From positions 2,728,001 to 2,792,000 of the forward strand of contig NZ_CP078145.1 in NCBI RefSeq assembly GCF_019222765.1: DNA of 64,000 nucleotides, given 5' to 3'. The first letter of the stretch is position 1. Every line of letters starts with the position of its first letter. Below, in pieces: positions 8,572 to 15,473 of the stretch. The notes beneath the pieces were generated by a model. The model was not told where the DNA came from and searched no databases. It saw only the letters and a program-made list of their open reading frames with translations. Made by a program: the position numbers and the translations under genes. Origin of the DNA: Nocardia iowensis (lineage in GTDB: Bacteria; Actinomycetota; Actinomycetes; Mycobacteriales; Mycobacteriaceae).

Positions 8572-9918
8572 TCAGGAAGCGTGCGTGCTGTTGGGTCTGC
8601 GGCCCTTGCTCACCGAACCCTCGCGGTGTCCGGACGGCTTGGCCCGGTACATCGCCAGGTCAGCGTCGTGCAGCACGGCTTCGGGGGTGCGGCGGTCGCC
8701 GACCGCGAGCGGCGTGACGCCGATCGAGGCGTTCACCTCGATCCGGTGCCCGCGCGCGATGATCGGCTCGGCCATGGTCGAGCGCAGCCGCGCCACCAGC
8801 GCGTCGATGTCCACCCGCCGGGTGCCCCCGGACAGCAGCACCAGGAATTCGTCGCCGCCAAGCCGGCCGACGATATCGTCGCCACGCAGCGCCCGCTGCA
8901 ACCGTTGCGCGACGATCTGCAACACCGTGTCGCCGATCGCGTGCCCGAGCGTGTCGTTGATCGCCTTGAACCCGTCCAGGTCGATGAACAGCACCGTGGA
9001 CACCGGCAGGTCCTCGCTGGTGGCCAGCGCGCCGGCCAGCTGGGACAGGATCAGCGAGCGATTCGCCAGCCCGGTCAGCGAGTCGTGGGTGGCCTGGTAC
9101 TCCAATTGCCGCCTGCTGGCTCGGAACTCGGTGATATCGGCGAACGACGAGACCGCGGACGAGCGCGGATCGTCGGGATTGAGCAGGCGGCTGCTGCCGG
9201 ACAGCCAGCGCCGCTGCCCGTCGGCCCGGTCGACGCCGAAGACGTAACCGGTGATCGTCTCGCCGGTGGCCAGGGTGCGGGCGATGGGGTGGCGGGTCGG
9301 CGGCAGCGGCTGCGCGTTCGCGTCCAGCAGGGTCAGCGGAAGTGCCTGGATCACCTCGCCGAGCAGTTCGTCGTCGGAGCCCTCGGTGCCGAAGATGCGT
9401 TTGGCCGCCGGGTTGATCGATTCGATCCGGCCCTCCGGATCGATGACCACCACGCCTTCCTCCAACTGCGAGACGACCGTGGTGAAGTGTTGTTCGGCCA
9501 ACCGCTGCGCGGCCTCGGCGTGGCGCTGGGCGGTGAGGTCGTGGATGACCACCTGATAGGCGAGGTGGTCGTGCCAGGCGGTGAGCACCGACACGGTCTC
9601 CACCGGCACCGTGACCCCGTCCACCCGGACCAGCGTCATCTCGGTGGGATCGGAGGCGGCGCCCTTGGTGGTGAGGTGACTGATCCGCTCCAGCATGCCG
9701 GGGATGGAGCCGGGGTGGACGAACTCGGTGAGTGGCTTGCCGATGATGTCGTCGGCGCTGTCGGCGGCCAGCAAACGCACGGTAGCCGGGTTGACGTAGA
9801 CGACCATCCCGCGCTCGTGCACGCAGATACCGTCGGGCGTGTGCTCGACCAGAGAACGGTAGCGCTCGGCTAGCTGCTCGGCGGCGTCGACCGCGGCGGC
9901 TACCTTGTCCTCACCCAC
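8572..9918 (-). CDS. PAS-PAS-GGDEF diguanylate cyclase
   Basis: A 448-residue soluble protein with two PAS sensor domains (about 17-135 and 145-265) and a C-terminal GGDEF domain. The catalytic motif is intact (GRLGGDEF, 354-358). An RxxD inhibitory site (RGDD, 345-348) sits five residues upstream, so product inhibition by c-di-GMP is expected. It makes cyclic di-GMP from two GTP. No EAL domain or transmembrane segment is seen. Start is GTG at 9918. It is divergent from the ketosynthase gene across a 211-base AT-richer spacer. Signal ligand unknown. Confidence 0.92.
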   Translation of the reverse strand: MGEDKVAAAVDAAEQLAERYRSLVEHTPDGICVHERGMVVYVNPATVRLLAADSADDIIGKPLTEFVHPGSIPGMLERISHLTTKGAASDPTEMTLVRVDGVTVPVETVSVLTAWHDHLAYQVVIHDLTAQRHAEAAQRLAEQHFTTVVSQLEEGVVVIDPEGRIESINPAAKRIFGTEGSDDELLGEVIQALPLTLLDANAQPLPPTRHPIARTLATGETITGYVFGVDRADGQRRWLSGSSRLLNPDDPRSSAVSSFADITEFRASRRQLEYQATHDSLTGLANRSLILSQLAGALATSEDLPVSTVLFIDLDGFKAINDTLGHAIGDTVLQIVAQRLQRALRGDDIVGRLGGDEFLVLLSGGTRRVDIDALVARLRSTMAEPIIARGHRIEVNASIGVTPLAVGDRRTPEAVLHDADLAMYRAKPSGHREGSVSKGRRPNSTHAS

Positions 9919-10129
9919 TCGAACCCCCGATCGTCGACCCGATTATGGCCATTGGAACATGGGATTATTCTGGTATCGACGTGTAGAAGATCACAGCGTC
10001 GACGCTATTGCTTCGATCACAGTTCGGGCACTTAATCGGGCTCTGTCCGGTGATCATTACAGAACCGATTCTCTGCGAAATATCTGGTCGATCGCTGATC
10101 GGCCGGGGAATCGGCGAAGGAGCGATGCT

Positions 10130-11317
10130 ATGCCGGGCGCGACCCCGAACAACCGACCACAGCATCAAGATCATATGACGTTCGCCGGAATCGGTGCCGT
10201 CACGGCCTACGGCTGGGGTCGTGAGGCGCTGTGGCACGGCCTGTTGAGCGGGAAATCGGCCGCCTCGGTGCAGTCCGGGTACGGACCGGGTCGCGACGAG
10301 GATGCCTGGGTGTCGCTGGTCCCCGACGGCGGCGATCACACGGTCAGCACGAGCCGGTACGGGCGAGCCATCCACGAGTCGGCGCGGGAGGCGATCGCCG
10401 ACGCGCTGGCACGCGGCTGGCAACCGGGCCGGACGGTCGGTCTGTTGCACGCGATCGTGCTCGGTGACGTCGTCAACTGGCGCGATTTCTACCTTGTCGA
10501 CCACGGACACCGGCGGTCCCGCGACTACATGCGGTTGATCCCGTCCACCCCGCTCTCGGTGCTCATGCAGGAATACGGCTTCCACGGTCCCGCCATGAAC
10601 GTCTCCGCGGCGTGCAGCTCGGCCAATGTCGCGCTGATCACCGCGCAACTCTGGCTGGACGCGGGCATCGCCGACGACGTCGTGTGCATCGCCACCGACA
10701 TGTCCGCCACCCCCGACATGGTCGAGCACTTCGTCGGACTCGGCGCGGCGGTCACCGATACCGAACCACTCGACGGGTGCCGCCCGTTCCAGGAAGGCAG
10801 CCGCGGTTTCAGCTTCGGCGAGGCGTCGGTGGCGTTCGTGCTGAGCCGCGCGGTGCAGCGGCCCTACGCCGCGCTGCTCGGCGGCGGCATGAGCAACGAC
10901 GCCTACCACGTGGTGTCCGTCGACCCCACCCACGAGCAGATCTTCGAGTGCACCCGACGCGCCCTCGACAACGCCGGGGTGACCGCGGCGGACGTGCGCT
11001 ACTTCAACGCCCACGGCACCGGCACCCGGCAATGCGACGAGGCGGAACGGGATCTGCTGACCAACCTGTTCGGCGACCAGCCCCACGTCTACGCGCTCAA
11101 ACCGCTGGCAGGCCACTGCCAGGGCGCGGCAGCGGGCGTCGAGGTCGCGGCCGCCGCGATGGGCTACGACCTGGGCATCGTGCCCGCCGCGCCGATCGTC
11201 GCGCCCGCCTACTTCCGATTGCTGGACGGGCCGACGCCGTTCGAGGGCGGTATCACCGCGAAACTGTCGCTAGGCATGGGTGGCAACAACTCTGTGGTGG
11301 TGCTCGGACCCGCCTGA
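10130..11317 (+). CDS. Stand-alone beta-ketoacyl synthase
   Basis: A 395-residue KAS I/II-type condensing enzyme with the full Cys-His-His triad: C162 in NVSAACSSAN, H295 in FNAHGTGT and H329 in PLAGHCQG. The C-terminal GMGGNNSVVVL is typical. It should carry out decarboxylative Claisen condensation on acyl-carrier-protein substrates. No carrier protein, ketoreductase or acyltransferase gene is adjacent, so the pathway is unknown. The ATG at 10130 is chosen for GAAGGAG upstream; the frame is open to 9905 but homology starts near residue 17. It may belong with the downstream rafH/devRS region, though rafH has its own promoter signal. Confidence 0.88.
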   Translation: MPGATPNNRPQHQDHMTFAGIGAVTAYGWGREALWHGLLSGKSAASVQSGYGPGRDEDAWVSLVPDGGDHTVSTSRYGRAIHESAREAIADALARGWQPGRTVGLLHAIVLGDVVNWRDFYLVDHGHRRSRDYMRLIPSTPLSVLMQEYGFHGPAMNVSAACSSANVALITAQLWLDAGIADDVVCIATDMSATPDMVEHFVGLGAAVTDTEPLDGCRPFQEGSRGFSFGEASVAFVLSRAVQRPYAALLGGGMSNDAYHVVSVDPTHEQIFECTRRALDNAGVTAADVRYFNAHGTGTRQCDEAERDLLTNLFGDQPHVYALKPLAGHCQGAAAGVEVAAAAMGYDLGIVPAAPIVAPAYFRLLDGPTPFEGGITAKLSLGMGGNNSVVVLGPA

Positions 11318-11349
11318 GCCGGCCCCGCATCGCAACGACCGGTCATTGG

Positions 11350-11363
11350 AGGACTTTCGGCCC
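11350..11363 (+). promoter_or_regulatory. DevR (DosR) box-like site before rafH
   Basis: AGGACTTTCGGCCC matches 11 of 14 positions of the DevR core GGGACTWWAGTCCC. It is 69 bases before the rafH ATG. In M. tuberculosis the homologue Rv0079 belongs to the DosR regulon, and a devR gene lies 2 kb away here, so the match is unlikely to be accidental. Binding is not shown. Confidence 0.6.
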
Positions 11364-11431
11364 TGTTCGCCACGGCATTGCGATGGTGCTATGGGGTTTT
11401 GGCGGTGAATATCGAGGGCAGGACGTGTCAC

Positions 11432-12208
11432 ATGAAGTCACCGGGACTGTTGCCGTCGTCGTCGCCACAACACTGGCTGACCGCAAGCGATCTCGATCTG
11501 GCGGTGACCACCTTCGGTGCAGTCCCGGACGTGGACGTGACGCGGGCCGTCCGGGCGATCGGCCGGGTGCTGCGCAGGCACCACCTCGACGCGGCGACCA
11601 GGGTGCGTGTCACCGCGCCCGGCGATGCCGACGCGGCCACCGTGGTGCAGGCCAACGTTCGCTGCCGCGGCCTCGCCACCCGGGTGCAGGTGCCCGGGCC
11701 CGGCGGGTTCGCCGTCACCTTCGCCGCCGAGCGGCTGGACCGGCAGCTGGCCAGGCTCGCCACCACCCAGTCCAGGGCTTGGCCCGATCCCGCACGTCCA
11801 CCGCTCGCGCGGGTCACCGAGCCGCGCCCGATCGTGCGCCGCAAGCGGTGCGCGCTGCGCACCGGCACTCCCGTCGAGGCGACGGCGGTGATGGACGCGA
11901 TGGATTACGACGCCTACCTGTTCATCGACCGCGAATCCGGCACCGAGGCCGTGGTGCACTGGGGTGATCCGCTCGGCGTCCGGCTCGCCCGCCAGGATGC
12001 GGCGGTGAGCAGCCCGTCGACGGTCAATTCGCTTCCGCGCACGATGGATACCGAGCCAGCGCCCGTCTTGGACGAGGACCGCGCCGCGCACATCCTGTGC
12101 CATCACGGCCTGCCGTTTCTGTTCTTCACCGACCAGACCCGGGGTCGCGGCCGCCTGCTGTACCGCCGCTACGACGGCGATCTCACGCTGGTCGAACCCG
12201 TCCACTAG
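11432..12208 (+). CDS. rafH: Ribosome hibernation factor RafH-like (Rv0079 family)
   Basis: A 258-residue protein closely similar to M. tuberculosis Rv0079 (RafH/DATIN), the hypoxia-induced ribosome-associated factor that stabilises 70S ribosomes in dormancy. The N-terminal part (about 25-110) is the divergent S30AE-like region (VRAIGRVLRRHHLD). Two HPF C-terminal-type modules follow: PVEATAVMDAMDYDAYLFID, and HGLPFLFFTDQTRGRGRLLY with YDGDLTLV. The ATG at 11432 follows a GAGGGCAGGA stretch. A DevR-box-like site lies upstream. The gene ends 6 bases from the convergent devS stop, so rafH and devRS form one compact hypoxia cassette. Confidence 0.9.
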   Translation: MKSPGLLPSSSPQHWLTASDLDLAVTTFGAVPDVDVTRAVRAIGRVLRRHHLDAATRVRVTAPGDADAATVVQANVRCRGLATRVQVPGPGGFAVTFAAERLDRQLARLATTQSRAWPDPARPPLARVTEPRPIVRRKRCALRTGTPVEATAVMDAMDYDAYLFIDRESGTEAVVHWGDPLGVRLARQDAAVSSPSTVNSLPRTMDTEPAPVLDEDRAAHILCHHGLPFLFFTDQTRGRGRLLYRRYDGDLTLVEPVH

Positions 12209-12214
12209 CGAACT

Positions 12215-13414
12215 TCAGCTCAGCGGGGCCGACCAGTGCACCCGCGTCCCACCGGTCGCACCGCGTTCGATGCTGCACCGGCCGTCCGACTCGCCCGCTC
12301 GCTGCGCGAGATTGGCCAGGCCGCTGGGGTTTACGTCGGCGGGCACGCCCGAACCGTTGTCCTGCACCAGGATGGTCAACTCGTCGGCGACGGTGATCTC
12401 GATCGTCACCGAGTTACCGCCGGAATGCCGCACCGCATTGCTGACCGATTCGCGGACCACGGCTTCTGCGTGATCGGCCAGCGTGGGACCGACCACCGAC
12501 AGCGGCCCGTCGACGCGCAGCCGCGCCCGGATCGCGGTCTCGGCGGTCTGCTGCCGGATCGCGTCCTCCAGCCGTCGCCGCAGCGAGGTGCCCGAGCCGC
12601 CGTGCAGATCGGAGATCGTCGTCCTGATCTCGTGCACGATCTCCTGCAATCGATCGATCTCGTCCGAAAGGCGTTGCCGGACTTGCGGATCATCGACGCG
12701 CGCGGCCATGCCCTGCAAGCCGAGACCGACGGCGAAGACGCGCTGGATCACGTGGTCGTGCAGGTCCCGCGCAATCCGATCGCGATCGGCGAGCACATCG
12801 AGTTCGCGTGTCCGGCGCTGCGCGTCGGCGAGCTGCATGGCCAGCGCGGCCTGATCGGTGAATGCCGCGGTGAGCGCGACGAGTTCAGCGGAGTACGGCG
12901 CGGCCGCGGGGGCACGCACGACGATGAGCACACCGAGCACCACGCCCGCCGTCTGCAACGGCAGGATCAGCGCGGGGCCGGTCGCGCCGAGCGCGGCTCC
13001 GAGGTCGATGCCACCCGCGTCGGCCAGGTGCACCGTCGCGCGCTCCGCGAAGGCCTGGCCCGCGGCGGTGCCGATGAGCCGCACGGTGTGCTCGTCCACC
13101 GGCGCGGCCGCCCTCGACCAGTGCGCCACACCGAGTTCCGTGGCCTCCTCGGGCGGGATGCCCGGTTCGACCACCGCGAGCATCGCCTGCGCCGACTCGG
13201 TCAGCACCCGCGCGTTCTCGACCACCTGCGCGAGCACCCGGTGCGGTTCGGTGCCGGCCAGGAACTCAGTGGCGATGTCCCTGGTCGCCTCGATCCACGC
13301 CTGCCGGGTGCGGGCCCATTCGTGCAGCCTGGCGTTCTCGATGGCGATGCGGGTGGCGAAGTCCACGACGGTGCGCAACGTGTCGAGCACGGCGTGCGGG
13401 ACGGGGTCCGGCAT
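12215..13414 (-). CDS. DevS/DosS-like histidine kinase lacking the haem GAF domain
   Basis: A 399-residue sensor kinase. Residues 17-50 (FATRIAIENARLHEWARTRQAWIEATRDI) align with the end of GAF-A of mycobacterial DevS and the linker. One GAF domain (equivalent to GAF-B, about 52-195) follows, then HisKA_3 with phospho-acceptor H219 (RIARDLHDHVIQRVF) and a HATPase domain (about 300-399, VQDNGSGV). DevS of M. tuberculosis is 578 residues; the missing part is the haem-binding GAF-A. The frame cannot be extended usefully upstream, since devR ends 6 bases away. It is cytosolic and co-transcribed with devR, and presumably phosphorylates it, but cannot sense gas by haem in the known way. Confidence 0.88.
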   Translation of the reverse strand: MPDPVPHAVLDTLRTVVDFATRIAIENARLHEWARTRQAWIEATRDIATEFLAGTEPHRVLAQVVENARVLTESAQAMLAVVEPGIPPEEATELGVAHWSRAAAPVDEHTVRLIGTAAGQAFAERATVHLADAGGIDLGAALGATGPALILPLQTAGVVLGVLIVVRAPAAAPYSAELVALTAAFTDQAALAMQLADAQRRTRELDVLADRDRIARDLHDHVIQRVFAVGLGLQGMAARVDDPQVRQRLSDEIDRLQEIVHEIRTTISDLHGGSGTSLRRRLEDAIRQQTAETAIRARLRVDGPLSVVGPTLADHAEAVVRESVSNAVRHSGGNSVTIEITVADELTILVQDNGSGVPADVNPSGLANLAQRAGESDGRCSIERGATGGTRVHWSAPLS

Positions 13415-13420
13415 CGGCGT

Positions 13421-14056
13421 TCAGCGTTCGCCGAGCTTGCTGGCCAGCACCGCGGCCTGGGTGCGCCGCTCCATGCCGAGCTTGGCCAGCAATCTCGACA
13501 CGTAGTTCTTCACCGTCTTCTCGGCCAGGAACATTCGGGCCGCTATCTGCCGGTTGGTGAGTCCCTCGCCGAGCAGGGCGAGCAGTCGGCGTTCCTGTTC
13601 GGTGAGCCCGGCCAGCGGGCCGTCGTCGTCGGGCGTGCTGTCGCGCAACCGCGCTCGCAATGCGGCGGCGGCCCGGTTGTCCAGCAGGGAACGGCCCGCG
13701 CCGACCGCCTTGATCGCGGCGGCCAGCTCCATGCCCTTGATGTTCTTCACGACATAACCGCTGGCACCGGCCAGAATCGCATCGAGCATGGCCTGCTCGT
13801 CGGTGTAGGAGGTGAGGATCAGGCAGCGCAGCCCGTCGACCTCGGCGAGCAGGTCGCGGCACAACTCGATGCCGTTGCCGTCGGGCAGCCGGACATCGAG
13901 CACCGCGACATCGGGACGCAGCACCGGAATCCGGGCCATCGCCTGCGCCACGTCACCGGCCTCGCCGATCACCGTCAGTTCGGGATCACCTTCCAGCAAA
14001 TCGATCAGACCGCGCCGGACGATTTCGTGGTCGTCGACGAGAAATACCTCGAGCAC
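13421..14056 (-). CDS. devR: DevR/DosR hypoxia response regulator
   Basis: A 211-residue NarL-family regulator very close to mycobacterial DevR. The receiver has the acidic pair D8/D9, phospho-acceptor D54 ([12 protein letters not shown]) and K104. The C-terminal LuxR-type HTH contains [29 protein letters not shown]. DevR activates dormancy genes by binding GGGACT-type boxes. I start it at GTG 14056 because AGGGAGG lies 5 bases upstream and the product begins [11 protein letters not shown], matching [11 protein letters not shown]. The frame stays open to 14152. It is the first gene of the devR-devS operon. Confidence 0.94.
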   Translation of the reverse strand: MLEVFLVDDHEIVRRGLIDLLEGDPELTVIGEAGDVAQAMARIPVLRPDVAVLDVRLPDGNGIELCRDLLAEVDGLRCLILTSYTDEQAMLDAILAGASGYVVKNIKGMELAAAIKAVGAGRSLLDNRAAAALRARLRDSTPDDDGPLAGLTEQERRLLALLGEGLTNRQIAARMFLAEKTVKNYVSRLLAKLGMERRTQAAVLASKLGER

Positions 14057-14080
14057 GGCCGCCTCCCTGTCTTCGTTTGT

Positions 14081-14100
14081 CCGGTCGAAAGTAGCTCCCG
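14081..14100 (-). promoter_or_regulatory. Weak DevR-box-like site before devR
   Basis: On the minus strand the core ACTTTCGACC occurs within 14081-14100, 25-45 bases before the devR GTG. It shares ACTTTCGRCC with the rafH site but lacks the GGG half. It could serve autoregulation; the evidence is weak. Confidence 0.3.
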
Positions 14101-14210
14101 CGAATCCCACGAGTAGACAACGAGGTTCCGGGTAAGCTTGCAATGAAGTCAACCAGAGGGGGCCTGGGCATCGGAGCCATAAGGCTCACGTATGTGTGGG
14201 AACTCGAGCG

Positions 14211-14399
14211 ATGACATATTCAGCGACATTAGATTTCAGCACGATCTTCGGACCGCCGCGTGCGTGTCCCGGATGTGGATCCAGCGCCGTCAGCACTTTC
14301 GAAGAAGTTCCGGATGTCCTTTTGCGTTGCGCCGGCTGCGGCGCGCACTGGGGTTCCGCCGAGAAAGGGCGGGGCGTCGAAGAACGCAGGCTGCCATGA
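14211..14399 (+). CDS. Small zinc-ribbon protein
   Basis: A 62-residue protein with two CxxC pairs (CPGCGS at about 19 and CAGCGA at about 40), the layout of a zinc ribbon. No family recognised. Its stop codon overlaps the start of the following glycosyltransferase gene (ATGA), which argues that it is a real, translationally coupled first gene of that operon. Starts at ATG 14211 or GTG 14196 are both possible; the ATG gives a compact protein. Function unknown; a carbohydrate-operon accessory is only a guess. Confidence 0.6.
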   Translation: MTYSATLDFSTIFGPPRACPGCGSSAVSTFEEVPDVLLRCAGCGAHWGSAEKGRGVEERRLP

Positions 14400-15448
14400 G
14401 AATCGGGCAGATAGTTCCGCCATGGGTACCGGTACCACCGCCGGCCTACGGTGGCACGGAAGCCGTTGTCGGCAATTTGGCGGTCGGTCTCGACATGCTC
14501 GGCCACGACGTGCATCTGTTCACGGTGGGTGAATCCACCTGCCCGGTGCGGCGATACTCCTTGTACGAGCATCCGACCGCGCAGATCGGGATCGGCGAGG
14601 CCGAGCTGATGCACGTGCTCGCGGCCTACGAGACGCTGGCCGACATGGACATCATCCACGACCACACCTCGCTCGGCCCGTTCGTCGGCGCCATCCAGGA
14701 CGGCCCACCGGTGGTGGTCACCAACCACGGCCCTTTTTCGGCCATGCGCCAGGAACTGTTCCGTTCCATGGCGCGCCACGCCCACATCGTCGCGATTTCC
14801 GAGGCGCAGCGGCGGATGGCGGGCAGCGTGCCGATCGCCGAGGTGATCCACCACGGAATCGACCTCAACGCTTACCGATACGGTCCGGGCGGTGGCGGTT
14901 ACGTGGTGTTCGTCGGCCGGATGAATGCGGAGAAGGGCGTGCACCGTGCGGTGCAGATAGCCCGGCTGGCCCGGCGCAAGTTGCTCATGATCACCAAGAT
15001 GCGCGAACCGGAGGAGCGGCGCTACTACACTGAACGGGTGCGTCCACTGATGGGGCCCGACGATCCTGAACCGCGCGAGGAACCGATGTCGCGCCGGGTC
15101 GAACTGGTGCGCCACGCCGACGCGTTGATCAACCCGATCGAGTGGCCGGAACCCTTCGGACTCGTGATGGCGGAGTCATTGGCCTGCGGCACACCGGTTC
15201 TCGCGTTCCCCAACGGTGCGGCCCCGGAAATCGTCGACCACGGCAAGACCGGGTTCCTGTGCCGCGACGTGGAGGAGATGGTGGACGCCCTGGAGCAGGT
15301 GCACACCATCGATCGCCGTGTCTGCCGCACGGCGGCCGAGCAGCGGTTCGGCAGGCTGCGCATGGCGCGCGATCACGAGCGGCTGTATCGCCGCATCCTG
15401 GCAGGCGAGCGGGCAACCCGGGCGATGGTGCCCGCGCCGGTGGCGTGA
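14396..15448 (+). CDS. GT4-family glycosyltransferase
   Basis: A 350-residue GT-B fold enzyme. The N-terminal Rossmann half begins MRIGQIVPPWVPVPPPAYGG, typical of GT4 enzymes. The C-terminal half carries the NDP-sugar motif EPFGLVMAE (E-x7-E) followed by GTPVLAFPNGAAPEIV. It would transfer a sugar from a nucleotide donor with retention; donor and acceptor are not predictable. It is cytosolic or peripheral to the membrane. It overlaps the zinc-ribbon gene by 4 bases and is followed after 25 bases by a debranching-enzyme-like gene, suggesting a role in storage polysaccharide or oligosaccharide metabolism. Confidence 0.88.
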   Translation: MRIGQIVPPWVPVPPPAYGGTEAVVGNLAVGLDMLGHDVHLFTVGESTCPVRRYSLYEHPTAQIGIGEAELMHVLAAYETLADMDIIHDHTSLGPFVGAIQDGPPVVVTNHGPFSAMRQELFRSMARHAHIVAISEAQRRMAGSVPIAEVIHHGIDLNAYRYGPGGGGYVVFVGRMNAEKGVHRAVQIARLARRKLLMITKMREPEERRYYTERVRPLMGPDDPEPREEPMSRRVELVRHADALINPIEWPEPFGLVMAESLACGTPVLAFPNGAAPEIVDHGKTGFLCRDVEEMVDALEQVHTIDRRVCRTAAEQRFGRLRMARDHERLYRRILAGERATRAMVPAPVA

Positions 15449-15473
15449 CCCGGGCAGCCGCGCGGACGCGCTC

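Noticed and set aside
6232..9873. Very long plus-strand open frame (over 1200 codons) opposite helD and the GGDEF gene
   Set aside because: It spans two well-supported minus-strand genes, has low-complexity His/Arg/Gly-rich composition and no recognisable domain. It is a typical antisense shadow in high-GC DNA.
10130..11317. Polyketide biosynthetic cluster
   Set aside because: Only a single ketosynthase is present, with no carrier protein or tailoring genes around it.
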